From positions 1 through 5,618 of the forward strand of contig JACMIS010000746.1 in assembly GCA_014381035.1 (NCBI GenBank): DNA of 5,618 nt. The letters run 5' to 3'. Positions 1 to 5,220 of this stretch are shown here, piece after piece. The notes beneath the pieces were generated by a model. That model was not told the DNA's origin. It did no database searches and was given only the letters and a program-made list of their open reading frames with translations. The translations under genes were made by a program, and so were the position numbers. Source of the stretch: Armatimonadota bacterium (lineage in GTDB: Bacteria > Armatimonadota > Armatimonadia > Armatimonadales > Armatimonadaceae). The stretch's first letter is position 1; each line of letters starts with the position of its first letter.

Positions 1-53
1 CCCACGTTGCGCGGGTTCTCATAGTGGTCTACCACTTTATCTGAATAGGGCAT
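1..53 (-). CDS. iscU: Iron-sulfur cluster scaffold protein IscU, N-terminal fragment (cut by the window edge)
   Basis: Only the first 17 codons are inside the window. Reading leftwards from the ATG at 53-51 they give MPYSDKVVDHYENPRNV, followed by a partial Gly codon. This matches the very conserved start of IscU/NifU-type scaffolds (typically MAYSEKVIDHYENPRNVG). The family receives persulfide sulfur from a cysteine desulfurase, assembles [2Fe-2S] clusters on three conserved cysteines, and passes them to apoproteins in the cytoplasm. Those cysteines lie beyond the window. The start is supported by a Shine-Dalgarno GAAGGA (complement of 64-69) about 10 bases upstream. It is third in a same-strand run after iscR and iscS, 56 bases past the iscS stop, so co-transcription is likely. 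Identity rests on a short but distinctive stretch. Confidence 0.87.
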   Translation of the reverse strand, partial: MPYSDKVVDHYENPRNV

Positions 54-109
54 TGTTTTATTTTCCTTCGTTTCTATTTATTAATTGTTTAACGCAGCGG
101 AACGGCGGT

Positions 110-1330
110 TTAATGCGCGGACCACTTCACCGTGGAAAGGTCAATGCCTTCCTGTGCCAATTCCCAGAGCGGCGACATTTCGCGCAACTTCTCCACCACG
201 GTGTTTACACGCGTGGCAACATACTCTACTTCTTCCTCGGTGGTGAAGCGTCCTAAACCAAAGCGCAAGGAGGAGTGTGCCAGCTCATCCCCGACGCCGA
301 GGGCTTTGAGCACATACGACGGCTCCAAGGACGCCGAGGTGCAGGCGGAACCGGAGGACAGCGCGACATCCTTCAGTCCCATCAAGAGCGATTCACCCTC
401 GACATAGTTGAACGACATGTTGATATTGCCCGGCAGACGGCTTTCCAGGGAACCGTTCACGTACACTTCGCTTGTGCTATCCATCACCAGTGCGCGAAGC
501 TTGTCACGCAGGGCGACGAGCCGTTTGGTCTCGGATTCCATCTCCTCGAACGCGATTTTCGCCGCCATGCCGAACCCGACGATACCGGGAACGTTCAGCG
601 TGCCGGAGCGGAAGCCGCGCTCGTGTCCGCCGCCGTCAATCTGGGCGGTGAGGCGCACACGCGGATTCCGGCGACGCACGTACAGTGCGCCGATCCCCTT
701 CGGTCCGTAGATCTTGTGCGCGGTGATCGAGGCGATGTCAATGTTGTTCGCCTGCACGTCGAGCGGAATCTTGCCATACGCTTGTACGGCGTCCGTGTGG
801 AAAATGACGCCACGTTCGCGGCACAATTTGCCGATTTCGGCGATGGGCTGTACGACGCCGATCTCGTTGTTCGCGGTCATGACCGAAACGAGAATCGTCT
901 TATCGGTGATCGCGTCGGCTAACTCCTGCAGATCAATCAGACCGTTCGGCTTGACGCTCAAATAGGTGACGCGCTTGCCCTCATTTTCGAGCCGTTTGCA
1001 AGTGTCTAACACCGCCTTGTGCTCGGTGACGACCGTGATAATGTGGTCGCCCTTGTCGGCATACATTTCGGCGACGCCTTTAATGGCAAGGTTGTTCGAC
1101 TCCGTCGCGCCGGACGTGAAAACGATCTCCTTCGGGTCGGCGTTAAGAACGCGGGCGATCTGTTCACGGGCGGTGTCTACCGCCTCCTCGGCTTTCCAGC
1201 CAAACGGGTGCGACTTGCTCGATGCGTTTCCGAAATCCTCGCTAAAATAGGGAAGCATCGCTTCCACGACGCGCGGATCGGTGCGGGTCGTCGAGTTGTT
1301 ATCCATATAAACGGGTGTTTTTACACTCAT
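110..1330 (-). CDS. iscS: Cysteine desulfurase IscS
   Basis: This 406-residue PLP enzyme converts L-cysteine to alanine and holds the sulfur as an enzyme persulfide for IscU and other acceptors. Length and sequence follow the group I (IscS) desulfurases closely; E. coli IscS has 404 residues. Visible active-site features are the PLP lysine K206 in [11 protein letters not shown]104 in VTEHK, D180 and Q183 in HTDAVQ, T76 in SGATESNN, N155, and catalytic C330 in [15 protein letters not shown] on the mobile loop. The C-terminal [12 protein letters not shown] and SPLWE segments are typical of IscS. The ATG at 1330 has an AGGA (complement of 1341-1344) 10 bases upstream. It lies 35 bases after iscR and 56 bases before iscU, so it is probably the middle gene of an iscRSU operon. 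Group II (SufS) is unlikely because the long Cys-containing loop is present. Confidence 0.97.
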   Translation of the reverse strand: MSVKTPVYMDNNSTTRTDPRVVEAMLPYFSEDFGNASSKSHPFGWKAEEAVDTAREQIARVLNADPKEIVFTSGATESNNLAIKGVAEMYADKGDHIITVVTEHKAVLDTCKRLENEGKRVTYLSVKPNGLIDLQELADAITDKTILVSVMTANNEIGVVQPIAEIGKLCRERGVIFHTDAVQAYGKIPLDVQANNIDIASITAHKIYGPKGIGALYVRRRNPRVRLTAQIDGGGHERGFRSGTLNVPGIVGFGMAAKIAFEEMESETKRLVALRDKLRALVMDSTSEVYVNGSLESRLPGNINMSFNYVEGESLLMGLKDVALSSGSACTSASLEPSYVLKALGVGDELAHSSLRFGLGRFTTEEEVEYVATRVNTVVEKLREMSPLWELAQEGIDLSTVKWSAH

Positions 1331-1365
1331 GGTTCAAATATCCTGTTTCTAAAATTTGAAGTGAT

Positions 1366-1860
1366 TTATTGCAAAATCACATCCTGCAAAACGGTTAGCC
1401 GTGCTTTCTCGGCAAAAGTACGGGGCTTGATCCCGTCGGACGCTTCCACGGGCTGGCACACATCGGCGAGATTGGTTTCGCGCAGGAGGCGCACCATCTC
1501 GATCTGTATCCGCTCCAGCGGGCCGCGTATCGTGCAACTGGATGACTGCGCACACCGGGACGGTCCCATCTCCGGCTCCCAACACTGCGCGATAGCGAGC
1601 GGACCATCCATCGCCTCGACCACTTCGGCAACGGAGATCGCCGTGGCAGCGCGCCCGAGTCGGTATCCGCCGGTCGGACCGGGGACCGAGGTCACGAGAC
1701 GATTCTTCGCCAGCGTTTGCATCACTTTCGCGAGCAGCTCTCCCGGAATGTCGTATCGCTTTGCAATCTCGCGCGGACCGACGAGACGCCCTTCTCCTTC
1801 CGTGGAAAGAAAAGACAGGGCGAGGAGGGCATAATCGGCTTTCTTTGTAAAGGTAAACAT
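1366..1860 (-). CDS. iscR: IscR-like Rrf2-family Fe-S/redox transcriptional regulator
   Basis: This 164-residue DNA-binding regulator has an N-terminal winged helix-turn-helix (about 1-75: FTKKADYALLAL, then GPREIAKRYDIPGELLAKVMQTLAKNR as recognition region, then the wing GPTGGYRLGR). A dimerisation helix and a cysteine cluster follow. IscR proteins bind a [2Fe-2S] cluster and repress their own isc operon when it is loaded. Here C93, C103 and C109 (C-x9-C-x5-C) could ligate a cluster, but the fourth E. coli ligand, a histidine three residues after the last cysteine, is R112. An additional C135 is present. I chose the ATG at 1860 because Rrf2 proteins begin directly at this helix. A TTG at 1896 would add 12 unrelated residues, though the ATG itself has only a weak ribosome site. 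It heads iscS and iscU and has its own strong promoter. Whether it senses iron-sulfur status or another redox signal is inference. Confidence 0.9.
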   Translation of the reverse strand: MFTFTKKADYALLALSFLSTEGEGRLVGPREIAKRYDIPGELLAKVMQTLAKNRLVTSVPGPTGGYRLGRAATAISVAEVVEAMDGPLAIAQCWEPEMGPSRCAQSSSCTIRGPLERIQIEMVRLLRETNLADVCQPVEASDGIKPRTFAEKARLTVLQDVILQ

Positions 1861-1890
1861 CGTTTTTGCCGCGAGCGTTCCGCGATTCGG

Positions 1891-1939
1891 GTACAATTAT
1901 TTGGCGACCTATTTTGTCGCTTTTAATAAATCATTGTAC
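1891..1939 (-). promoter_or_regulatory. Inverted repeat over the iscR -10 box and start site, candidate operator
   Basis: Two 12-base arms, 1891-1902 (GTACAATTATTT on the plus strand) and 1928-1939 (its inverse with one mismatch), flank a 25-base centre. The distal arm contains the -10 box. The centre contains a second inverted repeat, GCGAC-N7-GTCGC at 1904-1920, just downstream of the predicted start. The position, over and just after the start point, suits repression, most simply autorepression by the Rrf2 regulator encoded next. It does not match the E. coli IscR type 1 site as I remember it, so assigning the binding protein is inference. Confidence 0.5.
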
Positions 1940-1961
1940 CTTTTGGTGATAGGGGTGTCAA
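1933..1961 (-). promoter_or_regulatory. Sigma-70 promoter of iscR-iscS-iscU
   Basis: On the minus strand a perfect -35 TTGACA (complement of 1956-1961) is followed after exactly 17 bases by TACAAT (complement of 1933-1938), a five-of-six match to the -10 consensus. The predicted transcript starts near 1926, giving a leader of about 65 bases before the iscR ATG. This is the only strong promoter seen for the three minus-strand genes. Confidence 0.85.
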
Positions 1962-2451
1962 GACAAAGCGGGAATGATTCGCAGTTCCGGAAACGTAATT
2001 AAAGGCGTCGCGACCGTGTGATAAATCGCAGGGAACAATCCGGACACGGCTGTCGTCAAAAGTGATAGGGGCATTCTTCGCGCCTCGTTCAAGAGCGACA
2101 GGGCTTTGTTCGGGGCGGTGGCAATGGGTGGGCTACCGATGCGGGAAAGTCGCCGAAGCATACACCCTCCACGAATCCGGTGCAACAAGAAACAGGTATC
2201 TTAATCGATAAGTCGTTTCCCCCCGGGCGAAAGGTTGGCGGTCGGAAACACTTTAACAACAATATTTTTAGCGGGCAGGAATGCGATGCCACGATGGCGA
2301 ATCCTGCGACGTCAACCCTCACAACGCCGTGCGGAAGAAAATAGTGGAACCAGAAAAGGCAAAACCGTCAGGTTAGAAATTAATGTAAGTATCGACAGGG
2401 AGATTCCAACCGCCTGGCGGCGGATATGCGACTAAAGGGAAGTTCAAAACT
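1962..2451. other. Divergent intergenic spacer between iscR and pilB, no supported gene
   Basis: This 490-base stretch separates two divergent genes. Frames stay open for 66-77 codons on both strands, but none has a good ribosome site, recognisable motifs or convincing codon bias. The minus-strand frame ending at 1958 stops inside the iscR -35 box. The pilB promoter should lie here, but I found no pair of boxes close to consensus. An AT-rich patch at 2249-2270 and a TAATGT at 2381-2386 are the only weak candidates. A short palindrome, CCGCCTGGCGG at 2410-2420, lies shortly before the pilB ribosome site. No RNA gene or repeat array was recognised. Confidence 0.55.
2434..2440 (+). promoter_or_regulatory. 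Ribosome binding site of pilB
   Basis: AAAGGGA ends 11 bases before the ATG at 2452. It favours this ATG over the in-frame ATG two codons later at 2458. Confidence 0.6.
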
Positions 2452-4215
2452 ATGGCAATGGTACGCAAAAGCGTGGGTGACATCCTTCTTGAAAAAGGTT
2501 TCATCACCGCTGATCAACTTAATCAAGCACGCGACGTGCAAAAAAGTGCGCCGGGTGACCTCGGGCAAATTTTGATGACGCTGGGTTTCGCGACCGAGCG
2601 AGACGTGGTCGAGGGACGCGCCCTGGAAATGGGCATTCCTTTTATCGACCTGCTCAAACACAAGCCAGAACCGTCCGCGGTCAACGTCGTTCCCCAGAAC
2701 GCCGCCGAACGACACCGCGCCCTCCCGGTCAAAAAAGACGGCAACCGTCTCTGGGTGGCGATGGAGAACCCGAAGAACATCATGGCGGTGGACGACCTCC
2801 GCATGGTGTCCAAATGTCTGGTTCAGCCGATGCTCGCCGTTCCCGGAGACCTCACCGAGGCTCTCACCAAAGCTTACGGCGTTCGCCCCGACGGTGCGGG
2901 GGACCGCCCCTCGGCAAACGCGCTGACCCCCGCGCCGGGTAGTGCCCCCGTCCGAAACAACATGGCGGACCTGATCAAGGAGTACGGCGGTGCCACTACC
3001 GACGACGCCGATGATGCGAAGGGAGGCGACGACGCCGCCGAGTCCGCGCCGGTCATTCGCATGGCGAACGCCGTTCTCACGCAGGCTGTGGAAGCCGGTG
3101 CGTCGGATATCCACATCGAACCGGATCGCCGCAATGTGCGCGTGCGCTTCCGCGTCGACGGTGTCCTCCAGGAAGTGATGGCGATTCCGAAGCATATCCA
3201 GCCCGCACTGATCTCGCGCTACAAAATCATGGCGGACATGAACATCGCGGAGCGGCGTATTCCTCAGGACGGACGTATCGCGATCAAGGTTAACAGCAAG
3301 GACTTCGATCTGCGCGTTTCCTGTCTGCCCTCGATGTACGGCGAAAAGATCGTCATGCGTATTCTCGATAAAGGCTCGGTGATGCTTGGTCTCGGGAAAC
3401 TCGGCTTCCGTCCGGAAGTGCAAGCCCGTATGGAAGACCTCGTCGTCCAGCCGAACGGGATGTTCCTGGTGACAGGACCGACCGGTTCCGGAAAAACCAC
3501 AACGCTGTACTCGGTTCTGAACAAGATCAACACGCCGGAGAAAAATATCACCACGGTCGAGGACCCGGTCGAGTACCAACTGTCCGGTATTACGCAGGTG
3601 GGTATCAACAAAAAAGCCGGTTTGAACTTCTCGAACTCGCTCCGCTCCTTCCTGCGGCAGGACCCGGACATCATCATGGTCGGAGAGATGCGCGACCTGG
3701 AAACGGCGGACATCGCGGTCGAAGCGGCACTTACCGGTCACCTTGTGCTGTCCACGCTCCACACAAACGACGCGCCGTCGGCGACGATGCGTCTCGCGGA
3801 CATGGGGGTGGAACCGTTCCTGATCGCGGCGACCGTGATCGGCGTTCTCGCACAGCGGCTTTCCCGCCGCATCTGCTCGAACTGCAAGGAACCGTACACC
3901 GCGAAGGCGTCGGATCTGCGCCGGTTCGGTTTCGGTCTCGATAACCCGGACGAAGTCATCACGCTTTATCGCGGCAAGGGATGCGACAACTGCCGCGGCT
4001 CCGGTTACAAAGGGCGTCTGGGTATCTATGAACTGATGACCATGAATCAGGAGATCGCCGAACTGGTCGTGCGCCGTGCGACGCTCGGTGACATCAAGGC
4101 GGCGGCGGTCGCGAACGGCATGGAGGACATGAAGTCGGACGGCTTGTATAAAATCCTGCGTGGCGATACCACCCCGGATGAAGTGATGCGCGTCGTCTTC
4201 ACAGCGGGCTTCTAA
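2452..4215 (+). CDS. pilB: Type IV pilus assembly (extension) ATPase PilB
   Basis: This 587-residue hexameric cytoplasmic motor hydrolyses ATP to drive pilin polymerisation at the inner-membrane platform. Residues 1-140 form a GspE/MshE N-terminal domain with two degenerate copies of the c-di-GMP-type repeat (about 7-30 and 36-59). A low-complexity Ala/Asp/Gly linker runs about 145-198. The motor domain follows: SDIHIEP (218-224), Walker A GPTGSGKTT (342-350), Asp box TTVEDPVEY (367-375), Walker B DIIMVGE with catalytic E412, and His box TGHLVLSTLHTND (428-440). A zinc-binding tetra-cysteine (C475, C478, C511, C514) closes it. The Cys4 motif and N-terminal domain mark the PilB/GspE side of the family rather than PilT. 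Secretion ATPase GspE or MshE is the main alternative, but a pilT-like gene downstream argues for a pilus. The frame is intact and the length is typical of PilB (about 560-590). Confidence 0.94.
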   Translation: MAMVRKSVGDILLEKGFITADQLNQARDVQKSAPGDLGQILMTLGFATERDVVEGRALEMGIPFIDLLKHKPEPSAVNVVPQNAAERHRALPVKKDGNRLWVAMENPKNIMAVDDLRMVSKCLVQPMLAVPGDLTEALTKAYGVRPDGAGDRPSANALTPAPGSAPVRNNMADLIKEYGGATTDDADDAKGGDDAAESAPVIRMANAVLTQAVEAGASDIHIEPDRRNVRVRFRVDGVLQEVMAIPKHIQPALISRYKIMADMNIAERRIPQDGRIAIKVNSKDFDLRVSCLPSMYGEKIVMRILDKGSVMLGLGKLGFRPEVQARMEDLVVQPNGMFLVTGPTGSGKTTTLYSVLNKINTPEKNITTVEDPVEYQLSGITQVGINKKAGLNFSNSLRSFLRQDPDIIMVGEMRDLETADIAVEAALTGHLVLSTLHTNDAPSATMRLADMGVEPFLIAATVIGVLAQRLSRRICSNCKEPYTAKASDLRRFGFGLDNPDEVITLYRGKGCDNCRGSGYKGRLGIYELMTMNQEIAELVVRRATLGDIKAAAVANGMEDMKSDGLYKILRGDTTPDEVMRVVFTAGF

Positions 4216-4244
4216 ACTAGCAAGCCGGGTGTTTCTTAACGCAT

Positions 4245-4294
4245 CGGTCGGGGTATATATCCCTCGACCAACGCTTTTGAGGGAACCCCGACCG
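4245..4294 (+). other. Strong two-step hairpin downstream of pilB
   Basis: A perfect 9-bp outer stem (4245-4253 CGGTCGGGG with 4286-4294 CCCCGACCG) encloses an asymmetric internal loop (TATATA against a single A). Above it sit a 6-bp inner stem (TCCCTC 4260-4265 with GAGGGA 4279-4284) and a 13-base loop. It begins 30 bases after the pilB stop. No T-run follows, so it is not a standard terminator. It could stabilise the pilB transcript end or form one arm of the larger RNA described at 4241-4446. The loop contains CGACC (4265-4269), which could replace CGACC of the outer stem. Confidence 0.75.
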
Positions 4295-4317
4295 TGATAT
4301 TTCCGTAAGGAGAAACC

Positions 4318-4455
4318 GTGAGGGGCAGGGTCTTCCCTGACGCCCGCGAATGTGAAATTTTCGTTTCACCAGTGAGACAAGTTACAGGCGCAAGCCGCGC
4401 CGACGTGGGAAGACCGGATGCCCGCTCGTGGGAATCCGGTCTTTTTGTGTTTTAG
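4318..4455 (+). CDS. Possible 45-residue leader peptide or small ORF
   Basis: A GTG at 4318 is preceded by a perfect Shine-Dalgarno TAAGGAG (4306-4312) with a 5-base spacer. The frame stays open for 45 codons to a TAG at 4453-4455. The peptide begins MRGRVFPDARECEIF and ends in SGLFVF; I recognise no family and see no membrane segment. Translation would carry ribosomes through the whole terminator hairpin and end 13 bases before the likely TTG start of the hydroxylase. That would fit a coupled or attenuated arrangement. Against it, the ORF uses AGG and AGA codons that the neighbouring genes largely avoid, it overlaps strong RNA structure, and an open frame of this length is not rare by chance. 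Treat it as a candidate only. Confidence 0.3.
   Translation: MRGRVFPDARECEIFVSPVRQVTGASRADVGRPDARSWESGLFVF
4410..4446 (+). terminator. Rho-independent terminator between pilB and the hydroxylase gene
   Basis: A 10-bp perfect stem (AAGACCGGAT 4410-4419 with ATCCGGTCTT 4434-4443) continues inward, past one G-A mismatch, as CCC/GGG around the loop GCTCGT. Five Ts (4442-4446) follow, with four more after GTG. It is the best terminator in the window. It may end the pilB transcript or act as a conditional attenuator for the next gene, because its 5' arm can also pair with 4241-4249. Confidence 0.88.
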
Positions 4456-4461
4456 AAAGAG
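4456..4461 (+). promoter_or_regulatory. Ribosome binding site that sets the hydroxylase start at TTG 4469
   Basis: AAAGAG (within AGAAAGAG, 4454-4461) lies 7 bases before the in-frame TTG at 4469-4471. The longer frame's ATG at 4418 lies inside the terminator stem and has no comparable site. The next in-frame ATG (4529) also lacks one and would remove the first hydrophobic segment. Confidence 0.5.
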
Positions 4462-4468
4462 TTCGATT

Positions 4469-5083
4469 TTGCCGATCTATACTGTTTTATTAATCCAATT
4501 GGGTGCATTTATTGTTTACACACTTTACATGAGCTTTTTCGAGTGGGCATTCCACCGACATATGTTCCACACCCCGCGCTTTAGCAAATATATGTTCAAA
4601 GCGCACACGCTTACCCATCACCAGATTTATAAAGGCGACGACAGCTATCATACCCATGACGATCACCCGGATAAAGTACCGATGGACTGGTGGGCACTGC
4701 CTGCGTTGCTCGCGGTGCATTTGCCGTTCTTCGCATTGATCCAGTGGGCGACCGGGATCCCGAGCATCTGGGGCGGTCTCGCCGCCGTCGCGGTTTACTA
4801 CGGCGTGTACGAATCCATCCACTGGGCGATGCACGTTCCCAAAGCGGCGACTATTCTCAACCGCTTCGCAGCGTATCGCTTTCTGGATGCGCACCACCGG
4901 ATGCACCACAAATACATGCTCAGCAATTTGAACGTAGTGTTTCCGCTTGCGGACCTGGTTCTGGGAACGCTGCGCGATGCCGAAGGGAAGCGCATCCGTC
5001 TCGGCGGGAAAACCCCGAAAGCACCGAAAGTCCTCAACGCGCCGCAGGCAACTCCCGTGCCGGTGTCTTTGATGATTGATTAG
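4469..5083 (+). CDS. Fatty acid hydroxylase / sterol desaturase family membrane di-iron protein
   Basis: This 204-residue integral membrane protein (TTG start) carries the histidine clusters of the FA_hydroxylase superfamily, which bind two irons and use O2 to hydroxylate or desaturate lipids, sterols or carotenoids. Residues 1-23 are hydrophobic. Then come HRHMFH (29-34), HTLTHH (46-51), a His/Asp-rich stretch with H61, H63 and H66, two hydrophobic stretches (about 77-93 and 98-113), HWAMH (118-122) and HHRMHH (142-147). The tail from about 168 is basic and proline-rich. The substrate cannot be told from sequence: beta-carotene hydroxylase-like, sphingolipid or sterol enzymes all share this pattern. 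It sits alone between pilB and pilT behind a terminator, so it is probably controlled separately from the pilus genes. Its first 100 bases are AT-richer than the flanking genes. The family is clear; the precise start is less so. Confidence 0.85.
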   Translation: MPIYTVLLIQLGAFIVYTLYMSFFEWAFHRHMFHTPRFSKYMFKAHTLTHHQIYKGDDSYHTHDDHPDKVPMDWWALPALLAVHLPFFALIQWATGIPSIWGGLAAVAVYYGVYESIHWAMHVPKAATILNRFAAYRFLDAHHRMHHKYMLSNLNVVFPLADLVLGTLRDAEGKRIRLGGKTPKAPKVLNAPQATPVPVSLMID

Positions 5084-5104
5084 TGTTCGCTACGTATCCC
5101 CACG

Positions 5105-5131
5105 GGGGCGACATTTGAAAAATGTCGCCCC
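5105..5131. repeat. Perfect 12-bp palindrome, REP-like or hairpin element
   Basis: GGGGCGACATTT (5105-5116) and its exact inverse (5120-5131) are separated by three bases. It starts 22 bases after the hydroxylase stop. No T-run follows, so it is a poor intrinsic terminator, though it could protect the transcript end. The TAGGGGCGAC flavour on the minus strand resembles short intergenic palindromes dispersed in several bacterial genomes. Copy number cannot be judged from one window. Confidence 0.7.
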
Positions 5132-5144
5132 TATGGAGTAAAAT
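5115..5144 (+). promoter_or_regulatory. Sigma-70 promoter of pilT, overlapping the palindrome
   Basis: TTGAAA (5115-5120) and TAAAAT (5139-5144) each match the consensus at five of six positions, with an 18-base spacer. The -35 box spans the loop of the palindrome at 5105-5131. A transcript would start near 5151, about 70 bases before the pilT ATG. Confidence 0.6.
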
Positions 5145-5220
5145 AGGGTGTTCCTGTCGTATACCAATCATACGAAACTTAAAGGAACCTTTTGACCGAA
5201 GGGATTCGATAGATAACAAC

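Larger units (their letters stand above)
4241..4446 (+). ncRNA. Candidate structured leader RNA with attenuator (riboswitch-like, unclassified)
   Basis: The element could close on itself: 4241-4249 (GCATCGGTC) pairs with 4412-4421 (GACCGGATGC) in 9 bp with one bulged G. The same 3' segment is the 5' arm of the terminator at 4410-4446, so the two folds exclude each other, a layout typical of transcription-attenuating leaders. Inside lie the hairpin at 4245-4294, a stem around 4321-4344 (AGGG/CCCT plus GGGC/GCCC), a 6-bp stem GTGAAA/TTTCAC (4352-4369) and a GGC-GCAA-GCC tetraloop hairpin (4387-4396). Short strings recall the FMN element (GGGGCAGGGT, GCCCGCGA, GCCGAC, CCGGATG in that order) and others recall cobalamin elements, but essential parts of both are missing. 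No clear promoter precedes it, so it might be read from pilB. The pairings are seen; function is inference. Confidence 0.4.

Noticed and set aside
1019..1834. 271-codon plus-strand frame across iscS and iscR
   Set aside because: It overlaps two certain genes on the opposite strand and has no recognisable domain.
1892..1897. Plus-strand promoter from the mirrored TACAAT
   Set aside because: There is no acceptable -35 box 16-18 bases upstream and no plus-strand gene near enough to need it.
2101..2160. c-di-GMP-I riboswitch before pilB
   Set aside because: GGGCTACCGATG resembles the 3' end of the consensus, but the required GGCAAACC and GGACGCAAAGCC parts are absent from the preceding bases.
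1958..2188. 76-codon minus-strand frame upstream of iscR
   Set aside because: It has a TTG start without a good ribosome site, no recognisable protein, and its stop lies inside the iscR -35 box. It could be a relic, but there is no positive support.
2089..2322. 77-codon minus-strand frame in the iscR-pilB spacer
   Set aside because: Cys/Pro-rich composition, no motif, and it overlaps another equally weak frame.
2380..3762. 460-codon open frame on the minus strand
   Set aside because: It is antisense to pilB, is rich in His/Arg/Asp/Val as expected from the complement of GC-rich codons, and has no family motifs.
4321..4421. FMN riboswitch
   Set aside because: GGGGCAGGGT, GCCCGCGA, GCCGAC and CCGGATG appear in the right order. 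However, the GACCGGCGGT segment with its P3 arm, the GGTGAAATTCC P5 region and a P1 immediately flanking the core are missing, and the next gene is not a riboflavin gene.
4241..4421. Cobalamin riboswitch
   Set aside because: The P2-like GGTC/GACC ends, GGAGAA, CCGCGAATGTGA and GGGAAGACCGG loosely echo the consensus, but the core GGTG-AA-TCC stem and a proper B12 box are not met.
5122..5124. Earlier in-frame ATG for pilT
   Set aside because: It lies inside the palindrome and promoter, upstream of the predicted transcript start, and would add 33 residues unlike PilT.
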